Source: Bacillota bacterium
Lineage (GTDB): Bacteria; Bacillota; UBA4882; UBA10575
Direction: 5' to 3'
Assembly (NCBI GenBank): GCA_003511465.1
Contig: DOID01000137.1
Span: 4,024 to 18,143, forward strand
DNA length: 14,120 nt
The position numbers and the translations under genes were made by a program. Shown in pieces: positions 1 through 7,953 of this stretch (its first letter is position 1; every line of letters begins with the position of its first letter). Under the pieces are notes generated by a model. The model did not search any database. It was not told the DNA's origin and saw only the letters and a program-made list of their open reading frames with translations.

Positions 1-311
1 AAGTTTAGCGCCACCCTTTCTCCGGACAGTAGATCCTGAACCGGACCGGAGATGACGGCCAGTAAATCACCGGCTTGGACCTGGGCGCCGTCGGGCTGAT
101 GAAGATCCAGAAAGACGCTAGGGTTTAACTGATGAAAGACCTCTTGGACCAGTGACCAGCCACAAATCACACCGTTTGCTTTGGCCATAAAACGCCCGGA
201 TCCCGGCGTATTGGCCGGAATGGTCAGGGCCGAAGTAAGGTCGCCAGTGCCCAGATCTTCAGCTAAGGCGCTGCGGACCAGATCTTTATAGACAAATTTT
301 GCCAATTCCAT
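1..311 (-). CDS. nadC: Nicotinate-nucleotide pyrophosphorylase, N-terminal part (cut by window edge)
   Basis: NadC (quinolinate phosphoribosyltransferase) converts quinolinate and PRPP to nicotinate mononucleotide, the last of the three de novo NAD steps encoded here. Only the first 103 codons are inside the window; the gene runs off the left edge. Translation from the ATG at 311 gives MELAKFVYKDLVRSALAEDL followed by GTGDLTS, the typical NadC start (EDLG-GDLTS), and the visible part ends in SGERVALN, the conserved motif that opens the barrel domain. A GAGGTG ribosome binding site lies just upstream. The gene starts 16 bp after the nadB stop codon, so it is the third gene of a nadA-nadB-nadC operon. 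Confidence 0.95.
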   Translation of the reverse strand, partial: MELAKFVYKDLVRSALAEDLGTGDLTSALTIPANTPGSGRFMAKANGVICGWSLVQEVFHQLNPSVFLDLHQPDGAQVQAGDLLAVISGPVQDLLSGERVALN

Positions 312-327
312 GATTAACACCTCATTT

Positions 328-1932
328 TTACCATCGCCAAGTAAAGGGCTGCTCGACCGGGATGGTGGATGTACCTTGGGGGGATTGGATAATCCGTTTG
401 GTCCACGCCGGATTGGGATCCGGATAATCAAGCCGATAATGACTGCCGCGACTTTCCTGGCGGGCGCAGGCGGCAGTAACAAGTAACTGTGCGAAGAGGC
501 GCAAGTTTTGCAGTTCCAAGTAATCCGGAGTCAATGTCGGCACCTGCTTAAGGTCTGTTGCCGTCAGGTAATGTTGGGCTTGGCATAAACCATTTTCCTG
601 ACGAATAATGCCCAGTTCCGTAGATGCCAACTGCTGTAAGGTTAACCGGTCGGCGGTTACTTGCGCTGGATTGGTTTCCGCAGAAAAAGTGGCTTCTAAT
701 TCGGCGGGAAGCTGGTTAAAGGACAGCTGGTGAGTTTGGAGATAAGTAAGAATGCGGTGTCCAAAGACCAAGCCGTCCAGTAAAGAATTACTGGCTAAAC
801 GATTTGCCCCATGTACTCCGGAGTTGGCTACTTCACCACAGGCGAAGAGATGGGGTACCCCGGTCCGGCCGTACAAGTCAGTGGCCACGCCCCCCATCAT
901 ATAATGGGCGGCCGGGGCGACCGGGATTGGCGCTTTGGTAATATCTAGTCCGTAACTTAGACAGGTTTCATAGATATTCGGAAAGCGATGTTTAATCAGT
1001 TCCGGACCCAACAAGGATAGATCAAGATAAACATGGTCGTTTCCTGTTTTGAGCATTTCTAACAATACACTACGGGCCACCACATCCCTGGGGGCCAGCT
1101 CCGCTTGGTGGTGGTACGAGGGCATAAAGCGGTCTTCATGGGCATTGCGGAGGATACCGCCTTCACCACGAACGGCCTCGGTGATCAGAAAACAAGGCGT
1201 GTCCGGGAGACGCAGGGCGGTCGGATGAAATTGGACGAATTCCAGATCCGCCACTGGCGCGCCGGCATGGAAGGCCAAAGCCACCCCGTCTCCGGTCGCC
1301 ACCTCGGGATTGGTCGTATTGAGATAAAGCTGACCACAGCCGCCGGTTGCCAGGATGGTCGCCTGCGCTAAAAGGCAGGTCTGGTTCTGGTTTTCATCCA
1401 GGGTCAATACTCCGTAACAGCCTTCTGCTCCGGTCAGGAGTGCGACCGCATAGTGGTTTTCCATGACGGTAATTTGTGGGTTCGTTTGGACTAACTTCAC
1501 TAAGGTCTTACTGATTTCTCGACCCGTGGCATCCCCGTCAGCGTGTAAGACCCGCGGACGGCTGTGGGCAGCTTCCCGGGTGGTGACTAGGGCCCCTGCT
1601 TCGGTGTCGAAGGGGACCCCCATAGCAAGTAATTCTTTGACCCGCTCGGGTCCTTCGTTTACTAAAACATCAACCGCCGCCGGGAGGCAAAGACCGGCAC
1701 CGGCTTTAATCGTATCTATATAGTGTAAGTCCGGTGAGTCGGAGGCACTGAGGGCTACGGCCACGCCCCCTTGGGCGTAAGTCGTATTACTTTCTTTCAG
1801 CGTCTCTTTGGTAACTAAGGTCACTTCAGCAATCTCAGCTAGTTTAAGCGCAGTATAAAGACCGGCAATGCCGCTGCCAATGACTAAAAAGGGAGCAACT
1901 TTAAGACCGGTAGTAGCGACGGTTATCTTCAT
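328..1932 (-). CDS. nadB: L-aspartate oxidase
   Basis: NadB oxidises L-aspartate to iminoaspartate, which NadA condenses with dihydroxyacetone phosphate to give quinolinate. The 534-residue product has the usual full length. Visible are the FAD-binding Rossmann motif GSGIAG at residues 19-24, the TTYAQGG segment near 50-56, FHPTA at 235-239, the active-site arginine of APRDVVAR (R282), the histidine of HYMMGG (343-348), and the second FAD motif ACGEVANSGVHGANRLASNS (364-383). This succinate dehydrogenase/fumarate reductase flavoprotein fold with the HYMMGG and SGVHGANR pattern fits NadB rather than FrdA, and the position between nadA and nadC confirms it. The ATG at 1932 is preceded by AAGGAGGG at good distance and lies 20 bp after the nadA stop. 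In anaerobes the electron acceptor is probably fumarate (family knowledge). Confidence 0.97.
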   Translation of the reverse strand: MKITVATTGLKVAPFLVIGSGIAGLYTALKLAEIAEVTLVTKETLKESNTTYAQGGVAVALSASDSPDLHYIDTIKAGAGLCLPAAVDVLVNEGPERVKELLAMGVPFDTEAGALVTTREAAHSRPRVLHADGDATGREISKTLVKLVQTNPQITVMENHYAVALLTGAEGCYGVLTLDENQNQTCLLAQATILATGGCGQLYLNTTNPEVATGDGVALAFHAGAPVADLEFVQFHPTALRLPDTPCFLITEAVRGEGGILRNAHEDRFMPSYHHQAELAPRDVVARSVLLEMLKTGNDHVYLDLSLLGPELIKHRFPNIYETCLSYGLDITKAPIPVAPAAHYMMGGVATDLYGRTGVPHLFACGEVANSGVHGANRLASNSLLDGLVFGHRILTYLQTHQLSFNQLPAELEATFSAETNPAQVTADRLTLQQLASTELGIIRQENGLCQAQHYLTATDLKQVPTLTPDYLELQNLRLFAQLLVTAACARQESRGSHYRLDYPDPNPAWTKRIIQSPQGTSTIPVEQPFTWRW

Positions 1933-1952
1933 GAAAAGGGGCCCTCCTTAAT

Positions 1953-2864
1953 CTATTTCAACGCTAACATCCGTTCAAGGCTTAAGCGGGCCCGAAAGCG
2001 TACTGGTTCCGGGACCGAAATTACCGGTTCCAGGGTGCGCAGGCTTCTCGCCACATCAGGCAAGGTGGTTTTTTTCATGTTCGGACAGACCAATCTGGGG
2101 GTTAATAGGTAGAATCGTTTGTCGGGATAACGCTTTTTTAAACCATGGAGGATTCCCATTTCCGTACCGATAATAAAAGTGGAACCGTCCATTTTTGCCA
2201 CTTCCTCGACAATCTGCTTCGTACTACCGACATAATCAGCCCTGCTCGTAACTTCTAGGCGGCATTCCGGGTGGACCAACAGCTTGGCCTCTGGGTGGAC
2301 GCTTTTCACCTTCTCCACCTCTTCGACGGTGACTTGATGATGGGTGCGACAGAAACCCGGCCACAGGTGGAACTTTTTCTCCGGGATCTGGGCGGCAACA
2401 TAACTCCCTAAGTTACAGTCAGGAAGAAAAATCACCTCTTCTTCCGGTAGTGAACGGACCACTTTTAAGGCGTTGGAAGAGGTGCAACAGATATCACTTT
2501 CCGCTTTCACGGCGGCGCTGGTGTTCACATAAGCGACGACGGCAGCCCGTGGGTACTTTATCCGCCATTCTTTCACTGTTTCGGCGTCCGCCATGTCCGC
2601 CATGGGACAACCGGCTTCTTCGGCCGGTAGTAAGACGGTCTTTTCCGGGGAAAGAAGGGCAGCGCTCTCCGCCATAAAGTGTACACCACAAAAAACGATT
2701 ACCGGATGGGGTGTGTTCGCCGCCAAGCGACTTAGTTCCAGTGAATCACCAACAAAATCGGCGATCTCTTGCACCTCATCATTTTGGTAAGTATGAGCCA
2801 TAATCAAAGCGTTTTTCTCTTTTTTTAACTGTTGGATTTCCGTGTTCAATTGGAGTTGCGACAT
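1953..2864 (-). CDS. nadA: Quinolinate synthase
   Basis: NadA condenses iminoaspartate with dihydroxyacetone phosphate to quinolinate using an oxygen-sensitive [4Fe-4S] cluster. The 303-residue product matches the short NadA form seen in Thermotoga and archaea, shorter than the E. coli protein of about 347 residues. The expected three cluster cysteines are C86 in GCPMADM, C172 in WPGFCRTHHQ and C260 in VCPNMKK; their spacing (86 and 88 residues) agrees with the family. Other conserved parts are MAHTYQ (22-27), FVGDSLELS (37-45), LPDCNLG (147-153) and GTEMG (233-237). The ATG at 2864 is preceded by AGGAGGAGGG, and a sigma-A promoter lies just upstream, so this is the first gene of the NAD operon. 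Confidence 0.97.
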   Translation of the reverse strand: MSQLQLNTEIQQLKKEKNALIMAHTYQNDEVQEIADFVGDSLELSRLAANTPHPVIVFCGVHFMAESAALLSPEKTVLLPAEEAGCPMADMADAETVKEWRIKYPRAAVVAYVNTSAAVKAESDICCTSSNALKVVRSLPEEEVIFLPDCNLGSYVAAQIPEKKFHLWPGFCRTHHQVTVEEVEKVKSVHPEAKLLVHPECRLEVTSRADYVGSTKQIVEEVAKMDGSTFIIGTEMGILHGLKKRYPDKRFYLLTPRLVCPNMKKTTLPDVARSLRTLEPVISVPEPVRFRARLSLERMLALK

Positions 2865-2894
2865 TTCCTACCCTCCTCCTATTAGGTTATTCTA

Positions 2895-2922
2895 ATTTTA
2901 CCCTTAATTTGAGGTTTGTCAA
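2895..2922 (-). promoter_or_regulatory. Sigma-A promoter of the nadABC operon
   Basis: On the minus strand there is TTGACA (2917-2922), a 16-bp spacer and TAAAAT (2895-2900), about 30 bp upstream of the nadA start. The -35 box is a perfect match and the -10 box matches 5 of 6 bases. An inverted repeat ATTAG-N6-CTAAT (2881-2896) overlaps the -10 box and the expected start point, so a repressor site is possible, but I do not recognise it as a known NAD-regulator box. Confidence 0.75.
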
Positions 2923-2990
2923 TTCGATCCCAATTAATCAAAAAGCTGCTTAACAGTAAATTTACCTTTTACGATGAGGCGGAAAGGATC

Positions 2991-3019
2991 TTCACAAGTG
3001 ATCCCTTCTGCGGTATAAT
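2991..3019 (+). promoter_or_regulatory. Sigma-A promoter of folB
   Basis: TTCACA (2991-2996), a 17-bp spacer and a perfect TATAAT (3014-3019) lie 23 bp upstream of the folB start codon, so the leader is very short. This promoter is divergent from the nadA promoter. A 10-bp palindrome GTAAATTTAC sits between them at 2956-2965; its role, if any, is unknown. Confidence 0.8.
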
Positions 3020-3042
3020 AATTATGGAAAGAAGGGAAGAAA

Positions 3043-3414
3043 ATGGCTGCAGACAGACTGATGCTTCAAAACATGATCTTCTATGGTTACCATGGGGTTT
3101 TTGCCGCCGAAAAAGAGTTGGGCCAGCGTCTGGAGGTTGACGTGGAACTACAATTAGACCTCCGATCAGCGGGAGTCAACGATGATCTGGAGGCGACCAT
3201 TAATTATGTTGAGGTCTACACCGTGGTCAAGGAGATTGTTGAAGAAAGGGCGTTTAATCTGATGGAAGCAGTGGCCGAGGAGATTGCCGATACGCTGCTG
3301 GGTGCCTATTCCCTCCTGGAAGTATGCGTGCGCATCCGTAAGCCCCAGCCGCCGGTGGGTGGAACCATGGATTGTTTCGTGGTAGAGATACGACGACAGG
3401 CTAAAAACGGATAA
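3043..3414 (+). CDS. folB: Dihydroneopterin aldolase
   Basis: FolB cleaves 7,8-dihydroneopterin to 6-hydroxymethyl-7,8-dihydropterin and glycolaldehyde in cytoplasmic folate synthesis. The 123-residue product is of normal length. It has the family signature FYGYHGVFAAEKELGQ (residues 13-28), and residues matching the catalytic set known from the S. aureus enzyme: E23, Y55 (in INYVEVY), E75 (in NLMEAVAE) and K100 (in RIRKPQPPVGG). The ATG at 3043 follows a purine-rich GAAGGGA site. No folP or folK lies in the window, so the gene stands alone here instead of in the common fol cluster. Its stop codon is 1 bp from the stop of the convergent membrane gene, and no terminator lies between them. Confidence 0.94.
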   Translation: MAADRLMLQNMIFYGYHGVFAAEKELGQRLEVDVELQLDLRSAGVNDDLEATINYVEVYTVVKEIVEERAFNLMEAVAEEIADTLLGAYSLLEVCVRIRKPQPPVGGTMDCFVVEIRRQAKNG

Positions 3415-3415
3415 C

Positions 3416-3886
3416 TTACGCTGTCGCCGGAACGATAAATTTTTGATAAGTCCATGTCACCAGTAGGTTCCATAAAAGGTAAAGGAAGAAGGGAAGGATC
3501 AGTCGACTGAAGGTCCATTCATAGATGCCAAGATTCATCAGCACATTTGAGAATATCATGTTATACACGGCCGTGGTTACCGTAAAGATGTAGTTCCAAG
3601 GTTTGGTGGATGGAAGCAGATACAAATAAAGAATGAAGTAGCTGGTCCAGGCAAGGGGCGGGAAGAAGGGGATCCCCAGATAGGAAAAGGGCCCATAGTT
3701 CTTATAACCTCCGATCCCGAAAAGGTCAGTGATGAGGAGAAAGATTACCACATCTAGCACTCCTCCATAAAGAACTCCCCAGTGAAATAAGGTCCGTAAG
3801 TCTTTTTTGGGAATGAGGGCAAGGGCTAAAAGGACTAAAACACCGGTATAAAGCGGATAGATCAAAAACAGAGGGTATGCTGCCAT
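3416..3886 (-). CDS. Small integral membrane protein, CBO0543-like, function unknown
   Basis: The 156-residue product is almost entirely hydrophobic, with about five predicted membrane helices near residues 5-25, 35-56, 72-91, 98-119 and 127-148. It has no signal peptide, no recognisable catalytic motif and no charged residue cluster that suggests transport. The size and the pattern of aromatic, proline-containing loops resemble the CBO0543 family of uncharacterised membrane proteins common in Bacillota; that assignment is from memory of the family and is tentative. The ATG at 3886 is preceded on the minus strand by GGGGAGG about 10 bp away. I see no good promoter for it. It stands alone on its strand, tail to tail with folB, and a hairpin terminator at 3963-3995 separates its start from the glycosyltransferase gene. 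Confidence 0.7.
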   Translation of the reverse strand: MAAYPLFLIYPLYTGVLVLLALALIPKKDLRTLFHWGVLYGGVLDVVIFLLITDLFGIGGYKNYGPFSYLGIPFFPPLAWTSYFILYLYLLPSTKPWNYIFTVTTAVYNMIFSNVLMNLGIYEWTFSRLILPFFLYLLWNLLVTWTYQKFIVPATA

Positions 3887-3962
3887 TTAACGAAGGCCTC
3901 CCCTTTTTTGGTTTGCCGTTATTATTCGGTTTTAAACAAAGATTATGCTATTTGCCTAGAAG

Positions 3963-3995
3963 AAAAGCTGTTCTCCGAGGGGAACAGCTTTTTTT
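3963..3995 (+). terminator. Rho-independent terminator, possibly bidirectional
   Basis: AAAAGCTGTTC (3963-3973) pairs perfectly with GAACAGCTTTT (3982-3992), extended inward by a U-G and a C-G pair around a CGAG loop; seven T follow from 3989. On the minus strand the T run is shorter and interrupted (TTTTCTT), so termination there would be weaker. On the plus strand the nearest gene upstream is folB, whose stop is about 550 bp away, with the convergent membrane gene in between. Confidence 0.8.
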
Positions 3996-4039
3996 GATCG
4001 GTCGTATGAAGATCTTTAAAGACGGAAAGAATAAGTTTA

Positions 4040-4056
4040 CAACTTTACCAAAGTTG
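4040..4056. repeat. Perfect 7-bp inverted repeat upstream of the glycosyltransferase gene
   Basis: CAACTTT (4040-4046) and AAAGTTG (4050-4056) are separated by ACC. It sits about 40 bp upstream of the start codon at 4095, in the stretch after the terminator where the promoter must lie. No convincing -35/-10 pair was found in 3997-4094. It may be an operator or a small leader hairpin; there is no T run. Confidence 0.4.
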
Positions 4057-4094
4057 AGCACAGACTACAGGCTAATGTTTAAGAGGAGGGTCAA

Positions 4095-5441
4095 ATGAAG
4101 GTATTAATGCTTAGTTGGGAGTTCCCTCCCCAAATCGTTGGTGGGATCGCCCCCCATGTCCATGATCTTTCCCTGGCTTTAGCGGACAATGGGCAGGAAA
4201 TTACGGTGGTGACCAGAGGGAACACCCCGACGGAAACCGAGGAAGACCTACATGGGATCAAGGTTTACCGGGTGCCCCCGAGTACACCAGAACCGCCCGA
4301 TTTTATCTCCTGGGTGCTGCAGCTCAATTTGAAGCTGCTGGAAAAGGCGGTCTTCCTGGCGGAGCAGGGGGAATGGTTTGATTTAATTCATGCCCATGAT
4401 TGGTTGGTAGCCTATGCCGGCCAAGGATTGAAGCATGCCTATCGCAAACCGCTGGTCGCAACGATCCATGCCACCGAGTGGGGACGAAACGGTGGCCTCC
4501 ATAATGAATTGCAACGCTACATCAGTAATGTGGAATGGGGGTTGACCTTTGAGGCCTGGCGGGTGATCTGTTGCAGCCGTTATATGTCCAATGAACTCCA
4601 GCGGATCTTTCAGTTGCCCGCCGATAAATTGCGCATCGTCCCGAACGGGGTGTATCCGGAAACCTTTCGCCACCGGTCCGGTAATGCCCAAGCAATCCGC
4701 CGAAAATATGCGGCCGATGATGAAAAGATCATCTTTTACATCGGTCGCTTGGTTTTTGAAAAGGGGTTAGACCTGTTATTAGATGCCGCGGCGAAGATCC
4801 TCGCCCGGCAGCAGAAGGTGAAGTTTGTGATTGCCGGAAAGGGGCCTTACGCCAAACATCTACACGAACGCGCCCAACAGATGGGGCTCTACGAGCGGTT
4901 TTACTTCACTGGCTATATTGATGATATAACGCGGAACGCTTTGTTTAGTACAGCCGATGTTGCGGTCTTTCCGAGTTTGTATGAACCCTTCGGGATCGTA
5001 GCCTTAGAAGCGATGGCCGCGGGGACTCCCGTAGTGGTAACCGATACCGGGGGCTTGGGAGAAGTGGTGCGCCACGGTAAAAATGGCTTAAAGTCGGCTC
5101 CCAACGATCCAGAATCGTTGGCGGATAACATTTTATGGCTACTGAACTATCCGGAGCAGGCTAGGGCCTTACGCAACCAAGCCTTTCATGATCTGAAAAG
5201 TGAATATGATTGGGGGAAGATCGCCGCCCGTACACTTGAAGTCTACTCAGAAGTGGTGAACGAGTACCAACAGTCGGCGTGGAACCAGACCAAGCCGGAG
5301 GTGGCGGTGGAGTCCGGAAGTAATCCATTCGTGGCTGGGTCGCTGGCGGAAGATCTGCCGTACGGTCGGTATATGACAGCCCGACGGAGTGAGAATACTG
5401 AGACAACGGAGATTAAAAGACAAATGGGGGACTTACAGTGA
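4095..5441 (+). CDS. GT4-family glycosyltransferase, Rv3032-like glucan synthase
   Basis: A retaining GT-B glycosyltransferase. The N-terminal domain starts MKVLMLSWEFPPQIVGGIAP with the glycine loop for the nucleotide sugar, then DLIHAHDWLVAY (96-107) and ATIHATEWGR (122-131). The C-terminal domain has YIGRLVFEKGLDLL (215-228) and the E-x7-E motif in YEPFGIVALE (E297 and E305). These segments closely resemble mycobacterial Rv3032, an alpha-1,4-glucosyltransferase of polymethyl-glucose and glucan synthesis, more than classical GlgA, which opens with KxGG. The last 55 residues form a polar tail with no family match I recognise. A GAGGAGGG site precedes the ATG. The gene overlaps the next one by 4 bp (GTGA), which implies coupled translation and a shared pathway. 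The substrate is probably a nucleotide-activated glucose or mannose; I cannot tell which. Confidence 0.85.
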   Translation: MKVLMLSWEFPPQIVGGIAPHVHDLSLALADNGQEITVVTRGNTPTETEEDLHGIKVYRVPPSTPEPPDFISWVLQLNLKLLEKAVFLAEQGEWFDLIHAHDWLVAYAGQGLKHAYRKPLVATIHATEWGRNGGLHNELQRYISNVEWGLTFEAWRVICCSRYMSNELQRIFQLPADKLRIVPNGVYPETFRHRSGNAQAIRRKYAADDEKIIFYIGRLVFEKGLDLLLDAAAKILARQQKVKFVIAGKGPYAKHLHERAQQMGLYERFYFTGYIDDITRNALFSTADVAVFPSLYEPFGIVALEAMAAGTPVVVTDTGGLGEVVRHGKNGLKSAPNDPESLADNILWLLNYPEQARALRNQAFHDLKSEYDWGKIAARTLEVYSEVVNEYQQSAWNQTKPEVAVESGSNPFVAGSLAEDLPYGRYMTARRSENTETTEIKRQMGDLQ

Positions 5442-7921
5442 AAGCAATTGTCATGGCTGGGGGGAAAGGAACAAGGCTGCGCCCATTAACCTGTAAACAG
5501 CCGAAACCGATGGTGCCGATAGCTGGTAAACCAATGATCGAGTATATTTTGGATCTTTTGAAGCAATATCAATTCACCGACATCGGGATGACCCTCTTTT
5601 ACCTGCCGGAGCTGATTGCGAACTATTACGGGGATGGCCGGGAGTTTGGGGTGGATCTGCGCTATTTTATCGAAGAAACACCGTTGGGAACAGCGGGTAG
5701 TGTCAAGAACGCCGAGGAATTTCTGGATGAGACCTTCCTGGTCATCAGCGGTGATGCCCTAACCGATATCAACTTGGAGCAGGCACTGGACTTTCACCGT
5801 CAGCGCCAGGCGTTAGTGACGATTGTATTAACGAAGGTGACCAACCCGCTGGATTACGGGGTGGTGATTACCGAAACGGATGGTCGAATCAAGCGATTTT
5901 TGGAGAAACCGGGTTGGGGGGAAGTCTTTAGCGATACGGTGAACACCGGTATTTATCTGATTGAACCTGAAGTCTTCCGTTATTACGAGAAAAATAAAGC
6001 GGTGGATTTCAGTAAGGATCTCTTCCCCCTCCTTTTGCAAGCCGGTGAACCTTTATACGGGTATGTGGCCGCCGGTTACTGGTCTGATGTGGGGAACCTG
6101 ACCCAGTACCGGCAAGCCAACTGTGATTTGCTCGATGGGAAACTGAAATTTACCCCACCTGGACGGGAGCTGGCACCCGGCCTCTGGGTAGGTGAAGGGA
6201 CAGAGCTAGCCCCCAGCTGTAAGGTGGAAACTCCGGTTGTCTTAGGGAAATATGTCCGAGTGGGCAAAAATGCGCACTTGGGAGCAGATAGTATTATCGG
6301 GGACCATAGTATCGTAGGGGAACAAGCCTCCCTCAAGAAGTCGATTCTCTGGAACCATACTTATATTGGCTACCAAACGGAGATTCGCGGGGCGATCTTA
6401 GCCCACCACACCCATTTAAAATCCGGGGTTGCCGTTTACGAAGGAGCAGTTTTAGGCGAAGGTTGTACCATTGGTTCGAAGGCGGTCGTCAAACCGGCGG
6501 TACGCACCTGGCCTGATAAATATTTGGAGAGCGGGTCGGTGCTTAATTCCAGTCTGGTTTGGGGTAACCGCTGGGGGACAAACCTCTTTGGTCGACAAGG
6601 CATTGACAAAACCGCCAATCTAGAGTTCACCCCCGAGTTCGCAGCTAAACTGGGCGTGGCCTATGGTACCATCTTACGGGAAAACAGCCGAGTGGTGGTC
6701 GGTACCGACCAGTTCTCCGCCGCCCAAAAGCTAAAAGCGGCCTTGGTGAGCGGTCTCTTAGGCACCGGGGTTAATGTTTACGATCTGGGTGTCACCGCGA
6801 TTCCGGTTACGCGCCAAGCCGTCGTGCAGCTAGAAGCGGCCGCCGGGATTCAATTGCGCCGCTCGCCGGCGGTCCCGGAGAATATATTAGTGGAATTCCT
6901 GGATGAACAGGGTCTGGTCATTAACCGGGCGGTTGAACGCCAGGTTGAGCAGAGCTTTTTTACGGAAGAATTCCGCCGAGCCCCCCTGGAGCGGCTTGGC
7001 AAGGTCAGCGCGATAGAGGATTTCTTCCCTCACTATCTGGATGATATGCTCAAAGTCACCGCCCAAGAGGAGATTAAAGCAGCCCGGTTCAAAGTGGTCG
7101 TCGGCGTCGATGACCAGGCCGACACGGTGGGAGCGCAACTGACCAGGCTGCTGACTGCCCTTGGCTGTGAAATAAGTCCCTTACCTGAGGGAGCCTCCTT
7201 CCCTGCCCGGACCAGCGGTGAAATCAGGGCGAAATGCTTGCCGACTCTGGGCACACAGGTGAAACAGGAAGGTGCCGATCTGGGGGTGTTCTTGGTGGGA
7301 AACGGCGAATGCATCATCCTGGTTGATGAGGAGGGCGCTGCCGTCGAGGAGGAACAGTTTACGGCACTGCTTTCGCTGTTAGCCCTGAAGTATACGGGGG
7401 CAGAGACGATTCCCTTACCGGTAACAGTCCCCCGCTTTGTGGAAGAGGTAGTCCGGGCCCACCAGGGCGAGGTTGTCCGGACGAAAGTAAGCCCACGGGC
7501 CCTCATGGAAAAGGTCGCCGAAGCGAAAATCTTCCTGGCAGGGGACGGTCGTAGTTCTTTTCAGGCGGCTTATGACGGCTTTTACGCGCTCGTGAAAATC
7601 CTGGAGTTAATGGCCCGGGAAAAGCAGGGATTAAGCCAGTTGGTGGCCTTACTGCCTCCCTACTACACCGATCGTAAACAGGTCAATTGTTCCTGGGAAG
7701 ATAAGGGCCGGATCATGCGGCATCTCTTTGAAGAGAATAAGGAGAAAGAGATCGAAGTGATTGATGGGTTGAAAGTCTTCCATGATCAGGGATGGGCCCT
7801 GGTCCTCCCCGACGCCGAGGACCCGGTTTTCCAGATTTATAGTGAAGCGGCTTCCCCGGAAGCAGCCACGGCCCTAACCAACCTCTACAGTAGCCGGATC
7901 AGTGAATTACAATTGACCTAA
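5438..7921 (+). CDS. Sugar-1-phosphate nucleotidyltransferase fused to a degenerate phosphomannomutase-like domain
   Basis: Residues 1-232 form an NTP-transferase domain: MAGGKGTRLRPLT (6-18), the KPM of QPKPMVPIAGKPM, GTAG (84-87), SGDALTDI (104-111) and EKPGWGEV (156-163). It should activate a hexose-1-phosphate with an NTP. Residues of about 245-360 look like a left-handed beta-helix (hexapeptide-type repeats, GEGTELAP, IGDHSIVGE). Residues of about 378-824 match the alpha-phosphohexomutase fold, but key motifs are changed: TASHNP is LRRSPA with serine kept (S476), DGDxDR is VGNGEC (620-625), and the RxSGTEP loop is replaced (790-797). The mutase half is therefore probably inactive or regulatory. 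This architecture, often annotated mannose-1-phosphate guanylyltransferase/phosphomannomutase, is known in Bacillota and cyanobacteria. The start is GTG at 5438, coupled to the upstream stop. The true sugar and nucleotide are not shown by the sequence. Confidence 0.88.
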   Translation: MKAIVMAGGKGTRLRPLTCKQPKPMVPIAGKPMIEYILDLLKQYQFTDIGMTLFYLPELIANYYGDGREFGVDLRYFIEETPLGTAGSVKNAEEFLDETFLVISGDALTDINLEQALDFHRQRQALVTIVLTKVTNPLDYGVVITETDGRIKRFLEKPGWGEVFSDTVNTGIYLIEPEVFRYYEKNKAVDFSKDLFPLLLQAGEPLYGYVAAGYWSDVGNLTQYRQANCDLLDGKLKFTPPGRELAPGLWVGEGTELAPSCKVETPVVLGKYVRVGKNAHLGADSIIGDHSIVGEQASLKKSILWNHTYIGYQTEIRGAILAHHTHLKSGVAVYEGAVLGEGCTIGSKAVVKPAVRTWPDKYLESGSVLNSSLVWGNRWGTNLFGRQGIDKTANLEFTPEFAAKLGVAYGTILRENSRVVVGTDQFSAAQKLKAALVSGLLGTGVNVYDLGVTAIPVTRQAVVQLEAAAGIQLRRSPAVPENILVEFLDEQGLVINRAVERQVEQSFFTEEFRRAPLERLGKVSAIEDFFPHYLDDMLKVTAQEEIKAARFKVVVGVDDQADTVGAQLTRLLTALGCEISPLPEGASFPARTSGEIRAKCLPTLGTQVKQEGADLGVFLVGNGECIILVDEEGAAVEEEQFTALLSLLALKYTGAETIPLPVTVPRFVEEVVRAHQGEVVRTKVSPRALMEKVAEAKIFLAGDGRSSFQAAYDGFYALVKILELMAREKQGLSQLVALLPPYYTDRKQVNCSWEDKGRIMRHLFEENKEKEIEVIDGLKVFHDQGWALVLPDAEDPVFQIYSEAASPEAATALTNLYSSRISELQLT

Positions 7922-7953
7922 CCGAAAAGGATTTAGGAGACGGGGATTAACGC

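Noticed and set aside
2262..2264. C201 of NadA (HPEC) as an iron-sulfur ligand
   Set aside because: Comparison with E. coli NadA, which has HPES at this place and a cysteine in WQGAC, points to C172 as the middle ligand.
7033..7506. A 157-codon open frame on the minus strand inside the nucleotidyltransferase-mutase gene
   Set aside because: Ser/Thr/Pro-rich shadow frame without recognisable motifs; the plus-strand gene is continuous and family-like.
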